Source: Blasia pusilla (Eukaryota; Marchantiophyta; Marchantiopsida; Blasiales). Taken from it: 64,000 nucleotides of DNA. This document shows positions 31,919-43,079 of the stretch, one piece after another (within the stretch, counting starts at the first letter, position 1; each line of letters begins with the position of its first letter). The DNA lies in contig CM114271.1 in NCBI GenBank assembly GCA_050084515.1, positions 9,610,001 to 9,674,000 on the forward strand. The letters are read 5' to 3'. The position numbers and the translations under genes were made by a program. The notes under the pieces are model-generated. The model was not told the DNA's origin. It ran no database searches and saw nothing but the letters and a program-made list of their open reading frames with translations.

Positions 31919-33060
31919 GCAACGTTTGGAGTAGGGAGTTTTTTGATGATGAGGCAAAAGATTTTATAGAATAGATCAAATGTACAGTTCCAAGCTTTTT
32001 TCGGATGATATAAAGGAGAAGATTTTTTCGAACGATGGTGGTGCTTGTAAAAGTTTGCTGAACATTTTTTATGTCTTTTCGAATGTGATCGTCTATGAAC
32101 TCCGCGGACTTCTATTTTGCAACCCGTCGGATTTCTCCTGCTTGCAACTTTTCACTTTTTGACGACAACACCTTTTTACCACTTGCAGGCAACCTGTCGG
32201 ATTCCGACAAGTTGCCTGATCGGACTCTTTCCCTGTTGGTCCAACTTAAGAGGCAGTCCGGCGGGCTTCTTCCCTTGGCACCTTCCCCTCAACTCGTAAA
32301 GGCAGGCGTAGGCTTCTTTTCTTCTCTCAGACGTGTTGGATTCCTACTACTTGTGCGATTGCCATAATGGTATTACCAAGGACGGAGCACATGTTGATAC
32401 TGGATGGGTGTCACATTGCAGAGCCTACAAGGTAAACTGCCGAGGAAGGCGGTGGGACTCAAATCAGGTTACATGGGACCGTTATGGCATACCTAGGGGG
32501 CCAAGGCTCTCGAATTCGCCAAAATTCTCGATCCCCGTCTACAATCGGCAAGAGGAGCCACTTGTATCCCAGGACATTCCTTTGGTACTGTCACCGAGGA
32601 GAGTTAGGAGTAAATTTTTAGATGACGAGGCTGAAGAAATCATAGACTAGGTCAAATGTACATTTCCGAGGTTCCTTCGGAGGTAATAAAGGACGAGATT
32701 TTTTCAACCGATAATGGTGTTTGTAAAAGTTTGCTGGAATATTTTTTTGGACTTGTGGATTGTGTTCTTTTAGCTACTCAGAATTGCAATTTTGCAACCC
32801 GTATGATTCCGACGTGTTGCAACTTTTTGCTTTTCGCCCACTGCAACTTTTTAACCATTTCCAGGCAAGCTGTCGGATTATGACAGATTGGCTGCTTGAG
32901 TGATCGGACTCTTTCCCTCTGAGACCAACTTCTAACGCATTGTGGCGGGATTCTTAGCGTTTGGCTCGTCCCCCTACATTCGTCAAACCAGTTGTAGGCT
33001 TCTTTTCTTGTCTAAGATGTGCAGGATTCCTACTACCTGTCGGATTGCCATTTTGGATTC
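31919..33060 (+). repeat. Tandem duplication in MULE B 3' region
   Basis: Two copies of a segment of roughly 0.65 kb: each has an acidic peptide end ([FL][FL]DDEA[KE][DE][FI]I[ED]), a stop, GTACA(G/T)TTCC, GGAGAAGATTTTTTC or GGACGAGATTTTTTC, GTAAAAGTTTGCTG, a pair of palindrome arms, and ending in a GTGTTGGATTCCTACTAC or GTGCAGGATTCCTACTAC junction. Copy D has both units reversed at 46880-47690. The peptide at 32333-32650 may be a final exon of the second unit. Confidence 0.6.
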
Positions 33061-33735
33061 CCAACCTGTTAGATCGTTGTGGGTGCAGGGTGGCAGAACA
33101 TCACTTCTAAAAATCTTTCCTTATGGTGAGCTTTCTTACGGGTTGGGAGGGGTGCAGCTTCTCGGTTTCTCAGCCTTAGGATCTGAATGAAGGGACATCA
33201 TTTCCTCTTTACTCCAAACAGCTAACAATCTTTTGGTTCAATTATCCTCTCATGTGTTCACATTTCACAAAGTTGGTCTTGAGCAGACACTATTTATAAC
33301 CAACTGAAAGTTGGTTATGGGGCAATTCAGGGGAGGCCATGATGCAAGCAAGAATCCCTGCAAAAAGAGAGGTTGGCATCCTGGTGGTCCTCCAATAAAA
33401 ATAACCATGGGCACTACTTTTTGTAGACCGAGATAGGTAATGTTAAGAAACTTAGGCTCACATGGAGAGTGATGGAAAAATGTTTGTAGTGGTCTTATGA
33501 TGTCTACTTTTTTTTTGCCCCGAGGAAACAAGAGGTTTTTTTAGGCCCAAATGTGGACCACTACCTACTCTCTTCTAAAGATTTCATGAATTTGAAAGCA
33601 AACAAAAATTTCAAATATGTCAAAAAGTTTTGAAGAGAGGAGGAGGATTTGGCCCTTTTTTTTGAAGAGAGACTCTCCTCTCTTCCTCTCTTCCTCTCCT
33701 CTCTTACTCTCTCCTGCCAGAATACGAGCCCCCCC
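33061..33735 (+). repeat. MULE B right terminal region
   Basis: It matches 45860-46500 reversed: the segment around CAAACAGCTAACAATCTTTTGG, the GTGATGGAAAAATGTTTGTAG block, and the purine/pyrimidine-rich end finishing CTGCCAGAATACGAGCCCCC. No gene is seen. Confidence 0.7.
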
Positions 33736-33742
33736 AAAATCT

Positions 33743-36700
33743 AGGCAGTGGTCGTCTAGTCCTTGTACAATTCTTATTTAGGAAAGTGCCGCATGCTCTC
33801 CTAATGCCATTAGATCCTGCCCTGCAAGTGGGGCCACATCCAGCATTGTTCTTCAATACTGCCTCTTCACTTGCCTGAAGTCAAGATACTTATCTGGTCT
33901 CCACGAGTCTTGCTCGGACTGCTCTACCACCATCTGTATGGGACATCTTGAAACACGCTCACGAATATCCCCACCAATGTGGACATCTTGGTCGAGGGGA
34001 GTTCTTGCTACGCACCGATTGAAGGCTTCCCCAGAGAGCTTCTCATCAATAGATCTCACAGCCGCCCTTACATAGAGCTCGTAAATCGAAGGCCCCTTTC
34101 CTTTTGTTATGCCTTTTGTGAGGAAGATATGGGATGCTACAGACTGTAGCATTGCTCTTGCCTGGTCTTGTTGGCATGCCTCCACAAGTGAAATTCTTTG
34201 GCATGCTTGTGACAACCTCCAAGAGGAATGAACACTTTTTGCTCCACTTGTGTTGGGGCAGAGGGCATTTTCATGAATGTTCAATCCCTGCAACAACGGC
34301 AATGTGAGAAGGGAACAAAAATAGCTCTATGAGCAAAGAAAAAAGCTACCTATCAAAACCAAACGGGTTGTAAGTCAAAGGAATCCCATGAATGACTCTA
34401 CGATACATCGATTTTTGATGTGTTGCAACACCCAGGAACCACCTAGTGCAACCCGTCGGATTCAGACGGGTTGCAAGTAACTTTGGTCACTCCGGGCTGG
34501 AAGAACCAAGTGCAAGTCATCAGATCTGACGGGTCGCACATGGATTTTCCAGCCTCCGACTTGAAACGGGTTGCAAGGCAGAGGCATCCCTGGAATGTCC
34601 TTGTAACCTTTTACAGTAACCTAGCACCTTGGAACTTGCTGCTGCAACCCGTCGGAATCAAACAGGTTGTGAGAAGCAGGCCGGCGTGGTCTCGAAAATC
34701 CTTGTGCAACTTGTCCGATTCCGTTGGCTTGTAAGAAGTGTCCACACACGAAGCTTTGCAACTATTGGAATTGGACGGGTTCCAGTTAACTTGCACTGAT
34801 GCAACTTGTCTCGATGCGAGCACTTGGAGACAGCCGCAACCTGTCTGAATGCGAGGAGTCGCATACAAACGCAACTAGTCGGAATCCGACGGGTTGCAGA
34901 TCAAGTTAACTTCCAGCCTTGCTGCTTACAACCCATCGAGGTCAAACTATTTGCAGGCCTTGTATACATGCAACTTGCAACCCATTGGGATTCGACAAGT
35001 TGCACACTCATGCAACCACTCGGGTTCCGACTGGTTGCACAAAAATTCCTTGTGCATCATGTCACAAAAATTCTTGATGCAACCCGTCGGTTTCCGACAG
35101 GTTGCACACTCAGGAAACCCGTCGCATCTGAAGGATTGCTTGGTTTCTTGAGTTTGAAATCCCTATAGTGCCCACGCTTCTCAACTTGAGCTGCAACTTT
35201 TCAAACACTTCTCAGCATGAGCTCGACAGGATGAAATACTGAACTCACCTGCCGCATGAAATTTCCCCATTGTCTCATTAGTACAGTCCACCAACTGAGC
35301 CAAGAGCATAACTCTTTGTACTTCCCCTCAATCGCATGCTTCCTCCACCACCCATCAAGTTCTTCTTGGCACTCCATGGCATGTTTCAAGATTTTTTTGT
35401 CCTTGCAGCATTGGAGTATAGTGACATGCTTTGTCCTCTTATTCTCCTTGATGCAAGATTTGGTGTACTGGGTCACTCACTGTTGCCAATGGAAAGCATT
35501 TGACCTTTCCCTCTCTGGTTGAACCTCTCCATCCCATAACACTTCCCTGATAGCAATCCATCCATGTTGTGCATTGTCCACCATGAATCCATAAATTTCC
35601 GAAAGTGGCCTTTTGTTTTCCTTCACCACCTCCAATAAGAGTAACCAACACATCTTCAAATTCCCAACGTCTTCTACTTTTACCTCACACAAAAATATAG
35701 TTTTGAGTCCCTTTTCCACATGTTCGTACAGATGAGCACCCATGGTCAACCATCCATTCAACACTTTGTAGCAAATATCAAAGCTTACCCTGTTTCCGTA
35801 GAGATCTTCCCCTTCCCTCATTCGATCTATAAGATCAAAGCCACTCGACGGCCTTGTAGTTGACATTTTGAAGACATAAGCCCTAGATCCTTTGCCTCTG
35901 AGGCCCATGAACTACCATCTTTGAATAAATGGAAATCTGGAGTTGGCCTTGATTCTAGAAATGGCATCCATTTTGCTCGTCTTTCCATCAAGTACCCATA
36001 TTTGACGCAGCAAATTCCGGAAGCATTCAAGATCATTGAGGAATGCGAGATTTTCCCAGAGTTGTTTCTCCTCAACAGCCGTGATCTTGCCCTGCCCAGG
36101 GATTCCAAGCAATTGTTCACAAATTTGTGATGTTGTTGTTAACTTGATCACTCCCAACTTTGATCCCGGAGAGTTTCTACATACCTCGGCCACTTTCTTT
36201 GCCACATCCTCCTTGATGTGTCTCTGAATTGCACCGATAACAGGATGAATGTGGGAGCCAACATGAACTACCACCCTGGTGTACTTGGACGTAGAACTAA
36301 AGTCGTGCACAATGGAAAATATGTATCCAAGACACGCTCCAATGCAGAAAGGGTATGCTTGACAAAGAGGACATCGATGGCCTCCTGGCGGTATGGTCGC
36401 ATCGACCTCATATGGAGTTTCTGCACTCTTTGGGGGGAATTGCAAGGTATTGACTCGCCCATTGCACTCTAGATACGGGCAATCTGGACTTCTACACTGT
36501 AGGACTCCAACGCATTGGCGGTGAGAAACAATCCAAGGACCATCTGGAATTGAAGCACTAGTCCGTTGAAGCCTGCACCATCAATGACAATCAGACTTTC
36601 TGTCCATACCCTTCAAGCATCCTTCATCTTTCTTTTGAGCAGGACCAGCAAGTGGAGGCAACTCAAAAATGCAATTACCATCGTACGTGGGTGGCAGCTC

Positions 36701-37261
36701 ATCGACAAGAATGTGCTTGAACATTTTAAAGGGGACAGACGACAACAAACTATTGCCCAATACTCGCAAGAGGAACGAGTAGGCAGACACAGGGCCTGCT
36801 TGGTGTCCGACTAATCCATTGAGGTTGACGACATCCGGAATGTCTTCAGGAAGTACAACATTGGTGCGAATGTGTGAAGTTGGAGTCGATGCCGGATCTA
36901 TTGAGCTGGGAGTGGCAAACGTAGAGCTCGGTGCATTAGGAAATTCCGGACCGTCTACTTGGGAAATAGAGGAACTAGGAGGCAAGCCATAAACTCTGTA
37001 TTGAGCATTTTTTAGAGGTAGGAGATTCCATACTTTACAGTCTGCTATCACTGGTTGGACTGTCTCACCTACAACGTCCTCCATACCGTCCACCCTAACA
37101 TCCTTGGAAACAAAGATTGTTCCAATTTGGAGAAGAAATCGCACTGAGAGGAAATTTTCATCCACTGGTATGTAAGACACACGAGCTTGCGGTCGAAATA
37201 TTTCTGATTGAGGAAGGGCCGCTAAATGACTGCCACAAGTGAGTTTTACATAATTATCCAT
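33743..37261 (-). pseudogene. MULE C transposase, 3'-truncated
   Basis: From MDNYVKLTCGSHLAALPQSE at 37261 the exons follow those of B: the Cys-rich region (with a TGA at the HQW position near 36580), CPLCQAYPFCIGAC and VHVGSHIHPV, ITAVEEKQLWENLAFL, VSFDICYKVLNGWLTMGAHL (35780-35720), IYGFMVDNAQHGWIAIREVL (Asp near 35582), the intron at about 35230-34290 with palindromes, and NTSGAKSVHSSW. In this last motif the catalytic Glu of B (VESVH) is Lys (AKSVH), so this copy could not be active even if joined. The SWIM exon is lost at the 33743 junction. Confidence 0.75.
34340..35130. repeat. Palindrome array in MULE C transposase intron
   Basis: About twelve units, many degenerate, for example CAACCCGTCGGATTCAGACG plus GGTTG at 34449-34473, and a nearly exact one at about 34871-34895. 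It occupies the same intron as the array at 23305-23580 in copy B but is about three times longer. Confidence 0.8.
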
Positions 37262-37429
37262 TCCGAGATTATTCCATCAGGTGGAGAATGAGAATAACAA
37301 TAACAATAACAATGGGAATGAGAATGAGAATGCTTAATTGATAGTGAATAGTGACCGTTATTCTTTTGACATAATATGACTGACAAGATGCTTTTTGGTG
37401 GGTGAGATTGTCTGACGAAATGGATTCAA

Positions 37430-38260
37430 TCGTGTTGCAACCTGTCGGAGTCCGAAGGGTTGCAAATTTTGGGACTCAAACACGCGGGTTGCAAAGCCAT
37501 GGAGTATCATCTTCCAAGTGCAGCTTGCAACCCGTCGGAGTCAATTGGGTTGGACGTAGTTGTCAGTAGGTATCCCCTGCCTGTGTGACATGTCTGATTG
37601 GAGTTGGGATCCATGAGACCTTGCATGGATTTCCTACGGCAACCCATTGGGGACTGCGATGGGTTGGAAAGGCACCTCACCTTGCTTTCCCTTTTTGAGG
37701 TAATCGAGTTGCGGGGGGATCTCGCGTCAATTTCTCTTGTCCAATGTACCGTGCAAACCGTGAGGGAAATTTTTTCGTCTGGTGGGAAGTGTCCAACCCA
37801 TGGTAGACCTTGTAACCCATCGGAGTTCAACGGGTTGCCTTGGGACTCTGCTTTGTTGCCTTGTTACCTGAGGATGAGGGAAGCGTGCAACCCGTCGGTC
37901 TCCGAGGGGTTGCCACGGGTACCTCACCTTGTTACCCCTTCAATGAGGGAAGCGTGCAACCCGTCGGTCTCCAAGGAGTTGCCCAGGTACCTCACCTTGT
38001 TACCCCTTTGATGAGGGAAGCGTGCAACCCCTCGGTCTCCGATGGGTTTCTTGGGTACCTCGCCTTGTTACCCGAGGACAAGAGCGTGCAACCCGTTAGC
38101 CTCCAACGGGTTGCGTGGGTACCTCGCCTTGTTACCCCAAGACGAGGGCAGCGTGGAACCCATCGGTCTCGGACAGGTTTCTTGGGTACCTCGCCTCCCA
38201 CCCCCAAGACGAGGGCAGCGTGCAACCCGTCGGTCTCCAACGGGTTGCGCAGGTTCCCAC
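37430..38260. repeat. Palindrome array between the two MULE C genes
   Basis: About nine units. From about 37870 to 38250 they form a regular tandem repeat of about 63-70 bp: GGGAAGCGTGCAACCCGTCGG, TCTCC, the return arm, then GGGTACCTCACCTTGTTACC. Arms vary (CAACCCCTCGG, AACCCATCGG), some no longer symmetric. Confidence 0.9.
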
Positions 38261-38283
38261 GTGCAAAGTTCCATAACGGCCGA

Positions 38284-38347
38284 CACGTCGCCGTCGGTTC
38301 CACCCAACAACCCAATGGTAAGCTAAACGGCTCGAAAAGTATAAAAG
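38284..38347 (+). promoter_or_regulatory. MULE C right-arm core promoter
   Basis: CACGTC at 38284 and TATAAAAG at 38340-38347, again 56 bp apart, followed by the shared TTTTGCTCATTCCCATTTTTCATTTCTCG start region. Confidence 0.7.
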
Positions 38348-38653
38348 GCTGAGATTTTGCTCATTCCCATTTTTCATTTCTCGATTTCATGTGGTCTTCA
38401 TTGCAGCAGCTGACGTTACCTTTCCGCTGCCAAAGTTAGTTACATTCACCCCTTTGCTGGAAGGTTACGACAATCCACCACCCGACGCTTCGAGGGTTCG
38501 ATTTTGGCAAGCCCATCCGCTCGAGGGTCACGAAGCTTCATCACGAAATGCTTCAAGAGTTGGGTTTAGGCACTCCATCAAAGCTTCGAGGGATTTGTTG
38601 TGCACAGGAGCAGATTAGACTATTGAGGAGGAAAAACTGACCCAACGTGCACC

Positions 38654-39819
38654 ATGACAAGAAAGAAAACACAAGCAACCAAGGTAGGGAGCATCACTCC
38701 CAAGTCCATCAAGACTCTTGCGTCACCATCTCTAGGTCCTCGTTTGGCGAATGAGATAAGGCAACAAGAAATAGAGGAGCGGGAAAGGGAAGCAGATATG
38801 CACATGCAGGAGGTTCTAGCAAAACGTGCTCTGGAGGAGCTCATAAAGCAAAACGCCTAGGCTGAGGCATCGAAGGCCTTGAAGAAAAGAGTCACAGACT
38901 CAGAACGCGAGAAGAAACGTCTTGACGCCTCCGTCGGGAGAGCAGAATTGGCAAAAGCTTGAAGAGATAAAGCAATCGCCGTTGAAGAAATCCTTGCCCG
39001 TCCAACAGAGAGTGTTGAGATGCAGGAAATGTCTCCCATGAGGTCTGGGGAATCTAAAATCGGTTGAGGAAATAGCCAAAGTTCAAGTGACAAACGATGA
39101 GGTAATGAGGACAGCAAGTGTGGAGATGGTGGACATCTCTGAAGAAGTAGGAGAAGAGTCTTCGTCGTCTTTGAGCCCGGTAGAAGAAAAAATTATCGCA
39201 TCGATGAGTTTCTCGTGGACTTGCCTTGCCAGCTATTGTACAATAGCAATTGGTGGGCCTGGACACCGACCCAATATTTGAGCGGGTAAGAAAAATTCGG
39301 GTTATGGGTTGGTATTTTATTGACTTTGTCCCCATTGTGGCAGGTTGTTAAGCATATGGCACTAAATGGAGGGCCAGAAGGCCCCAAGAATTCCACTCTG
39401 TTGATTGCGGACAATGGAGTATCTCCGCGAAATTCAGTCGGAGGAGGACATTGCAAAGCTCAAACAGTCGGCAACGATTGCATCCTACGTCGACACCTTC
39501 CATCCGTTCTATGTTCAGCTTTACGTTGAACATGGAACCCAAGCTTTGGTGACGGAAGAGGACTTGGAGGCGTTGGATACATTCTCGAGGATGAGAGATC
39601 AGGAGCTCAGAAGAGCGATTGAAGGAACCCAATTTAGCTGGACGCGGAACCTCTAATTCTTCATTTGGGATGGGAACCACAAGTACATGGCCTGGACGTA
39701 GTTTGCAGAGGAGCATCCAAATCCATTGGAGTTGCATTTCTACTTGAGGTCAGTCGTGCTCCATCCATTTCCTTATCACATGGCAATGGTGGAAATGGCA
39801 ATGCATGCCATGAATACGT
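38654..39819 (+). pseudogene. MULE C right-arm gene, exons 1-2
   Basis: Exon 1 starts MTRKKTQATKVGSITPKSIK at 38654 and has the same coiled coil; stops at 38858-38860 (TAG) and near 38960 (TGA, Arg in A and B) break it. The intron lies at about 39285-39344 (GGGTAAG donor; CATTGTGGCAG acceptor). Exon 2 contains the ParB-like domain: KLKQSATIASYVDTFHPFYV (from about 39450) and FFIWDGNHKYMAWT (near 39660), with a TAA replacing Tyr (NLYFF) and a TAG after AWT. It keeps the full end LHPFPYHMAMVEMAMHAMNT before a good donor GTAAGT at 39820, which shows the true exon border. Confidence 0.65.
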
Positions 39820-39844
39820 AAGTTTCCTCATCCTTAAGTTTGAT

Positions 39845-40590
39845 TGCTTCAACCAGTCAGAGTCCGACGGGTTGCATAATTGGAAAGCCTAAAGCTGGGC
39901 ATGAATGATTTGAGTCTCTTGCCACCATCCTCTTTGTGGTCTAGGTCATAGTCAAGCAAACCGTCAGAGTCCGACAGGTTTCCTGGTGGCCAAGCACACC
40001 AGATTAATCCGGGATACTTAAACCAATCGAACATCGACGGGTGGAAAAATGTCTACATGATTTATTTTTTCTTCAATCCGTTGGACTCCAACAAGTTGCA
40101 CAATGAGGGGTAACAAATCATCGGATGCCTAAAAGCAACTTGTTAGAGTCCGACAAGTTGTTGGACTATTCACTATTTTTTGGATACTTTTGGCCGAAAG
40201 CAACTCAACGGACTCATATGGGTTGTATTTTCCCCCAAGGATACATGGTCGGAGTCCCACAGCTTGATTTTAGGCATCCAATTCCAGCTTTACAGGGCCA
40301 TTCCGCAATCCATTGGACTCCGACGAGTTGATATGGGCAATTTTTATCCGTTTACCTGTGAGAGAGTGCAACCCATCGGACTCCGATGGGTTGCAATTCT
40401 CTCTAAAAATTTAAAGAGTGTTGCAATAAGTGTAATACAAAGATAAGTGTTGCGACCTGTCGGACTCCCATGGGTTGCAACATTTATCTCTGTGTTACGA
40501 TTTGGACCTCGATGGGTTGACAGAATTGCGACCCGTCAGAATTCGACGGGTTGAAGGAACCCGATAGGTTGCAATATTCTTACCTTGTGT
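39845..40590. repeat. Palindrome array in MULE C right-arm intron
   Basis: About twelve units in the intron between 39820 and the acceptor AG at 40601-40602. Most are degenerate; the clearest are CAACCCATCGGACTCCGATG plus GGTTG near 40369-40393, in which a C-to-T and a matching G-to-A again keep symmetry. Confidence 0.8.
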
Positions 40591-40602
40591 TTGGATTTGT
40601 AG

Positions 40603-41752
40603 GATTGTATCTGAGGTGAACGTCACCCACCACTGGATCTAGGATTGCGACAGAGTCAAGGAGGTACTTACGACGCACCGGACATAGTACAAGGGATTCT
40701 TGGGTAGCGATTTGGTAAATAAAATGCTGGCAAAAGAAGCTCAAATGAAAAAGAAGACCTGGAAAATACCTTCATTTCCCAAGATGCAGCAATCACAATC
40801 CTATGTTGGTTCAAGATCCTGGCCGCCAATAAGAGTGTTACGTTTGAACTAGAGCAAAGGGAGAACGTGTCCGGGCTGGAACATGCAAAGTTTATTCAAG
40901 TTGCCGTATCTGCAGCTACAAAGTACACTGCAAGCAAGATGCAATATTACATTACAATTCTCAACCCCGAACTTGGCCCAGAATTTTATGAGGAGCTCAA
41001 GGCGATAATCAAGCATCGGCGGAAGAGAGATGAAGATCCATAGGGTCGGATCGGAGAGGAAGTGTCTTTGGACCGCATGCACAGGTTTGCGCTGTCTGGG
41101 ATATCTGAGTTTAGGCAAATTCGATTGATGAAAATCAGTCTCAAGGCCACTAAGGCCCAAAAGCGGATGGCACACCACCCTCCGAGAGTTTCAGGTCCAT
41201 TGATCTCTCATTGGCTACAGGAATGGTTCTTCTGGGACGCGTTGCGCCTTCTTGGGAAGTCCATGATCGTGGGTCTACAAGAGGAGCTGAAGAAGATTGA
41301 GCCAGTTTGAGAGGAAGCAAACCTAGAGGCTGTAGAAGATTTTGAACTATGGCTTGATGACATCAGAGATAAGCCGACAAAAAACCCATGATTCATAATG
41401 ATGTTCAAGAAACACATTCTCCCTCAAGCAGACCTGGATGAGGAAATAGACGCTAGAAAAAAGGGATTCTGCAAAGAACAAGCGGGATCCTCAAGACCAC
41501 GCGGCTGAGTCATCTTGACAAAGAGCTGCCCAACAGATGGTGTATGAATACCTCATCAATTGTCTGAATGCAGGTGAATGGCAAAAATTTCCGACAGCCT
41601 GATTTGTGGGCTTCTCTACCTGATGGAGAAGGATTCTCCATGTACAACATGGAGATGGGACATGGCACGTCCGATTGGGAGGTTATGAATCGTCCAAACT
41701 GGTTGGACTTCAACGACCCAGAGGACATTACAGAAAAAAAATGTACGCGTGG
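40603..41752 (+). pseudogene. MULE C right-arm gene, exon 3, truncated
   Basis: The exon starts RIVSEVNVTHHWI, which keeps the Trp lost in B, and continues through KYTASKMQYYITILNPELGP, DRMHRFALSGISEFRQIRLM and WFFWDALRLLGKSM to WLDFNDPEDITEK. Stops are present at several points, for example near 40657 and 41308. It is cut at 41752 by the LTR of G3 before the methyltransferase-like part. Function as for copy B. Confidence 0.65.
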
Positions 41753-43031
41753 TGTAATGTACAGGAGTTTGTATTTTACTGTCGTTTACTAAGTTCAATC
41801 CTCAAGAGGATCCTTGTTTGATGAAAAGAGAGTTTGAAATTACAATTTTGTTGTAATAGTTATATTTAAATGTGTATGATTTATATTCAATGTCTTATCA
41901 ATATCTTCAGATCTTTCTTAGTTCCAAATTTTCTTTTCTCAATTCTCTCTAGTAGAGTTGACAACATGCTCAGGTAGATTTCCTTTTGATATCAAGAAAC
42001 CTCACAGAGACCTCAACATGAAAGTTGGCTTCTCCTACTTTCAGAACTCAATCCGTCTCGGCAGGCTACTCTCTGTCAAACAGATTTCCTACAACTTTAT
42101 GTTGATTATTCCATTGATGAGAAAGGTTCGCCTGATTCACTCTTCACTCTGCAGACCCAAAAAGAATACTCAGACATAGGTATCGCACATCAAAATGAAT
42201 GAATGATTGCTTTACTACTCCATCAATAATGAGAAAGCTTCAAAAGTGTATACAAGCTCGAGAGGGTACTACTCCCTTGCTCGGACCATTCCTACAACAT
42301 GAGGACTTCGTAAGAGAATGATGATGATAGCTATTTCTATGCTTCTTAAATACTCTCTAAAGGAGGAGTGATCCAAAGATTCAAAGCATTTTTTATGAAG
42401 TTGGTGTCTCTTCAACATTTGTAACTACCTAGATCTATGGTGCTCTATTCTTTTCCTATGAATCCGCAGAACAAAACTGTCATAACAACTAATTTGATAC
42501 AAAGGGTTGCGTCCTTACCTATTCTAACTGTTCTAACTATGTGTCGCTTGAAATCACTGTCAATCTTAGCTTCGCTTCGCTGCTAAGTCTGGACCTCTTT
42601 TGCTTCGCTTGAGGACGAAGCTCTTTCTCCTGATCTGAAGACAAAGCGCTCCATTCTTTGTTCTTGTTCCAGGTGCTTCGTTCTTCGTGCTTCGTTCAAG
42701 AGCGAAGTACTTATTTCTCTTACGCTTTGTTATGCTTCGTTATACTTCGTTATAGAGCAAAGCACTTCATAGCCAGAGCTTCACAGAGCTTTGTTGTCGT
42801 TCCGAAGCTTCTTTCTGGGTCTTGAGACTTCGTTATTTTATTCTCCTCTCCTCTTAGGCAAATCCTTGATTTTCTATCTCTCTGCCTTATCCTTGGAGCT
42901 TCGTGATTCACTTTAATCTTACTCATTCCTCCCCATAATAATATATAATAATCAAAATCATAATGTATATACAAGTATTCATTGAATAAAAAGATGTATT
43001 TCTTCAAAAGTACAAAATTGTGGGTATCACA
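41753..43031 (-). repeat. G3 LTR (3' LTR of a minus-strand gypsy)
   Basis: It starts TGTAATGT and ends GGGTATCACA, matching the G4 LTRs with clear divergence. To its right the purine tract of the minus strand (TTTGAGGGAGGGGGTA, reversed at 43032-43047) is present, so internal sequence lies to the right. Confidence 0.8.
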
Positions 43032-43079
43032 TACCCCCTCCCTCAAATGTGAGCCGCTTAAGGATGTTAACACTTAAGG

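Larger units (their letters stand above)
21346..33735. mobile_element. MULE copy B: large two-gene Mutator-like transposon
   Basis: This is the most complete copy, about 12 kb. The transposase runs leftward from 25695 and the ParB/methyltransferase-like gene runs rightward from 26912; they share a promoter region full of palindromes. The right end at 33735 (CCAGAATACGAGCCCCCC) is the reverse complement of GGGGGCT(G/C)GTATTCTGG at 45860, the corresponding end of copy D. The left end is not fixed. Copies C (33743-41752) and D (45856-64000, reversed) show the same gene order where they overlap. Target duplications could not be identified. Confidence 0.7.
33743..41752. mobile_element. MULE copy C
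   Basis: It begins in the transposase gene right at the end of copy B, so its SWIM exon is missing, and runs through transposase, palindrome-rich promoter and right-arm exons to 41752, where a gypsy LTR (41753) interrupts the codons for the block D-I-T-E-K. Gene order is the same as in B. Confidence 0.75.
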
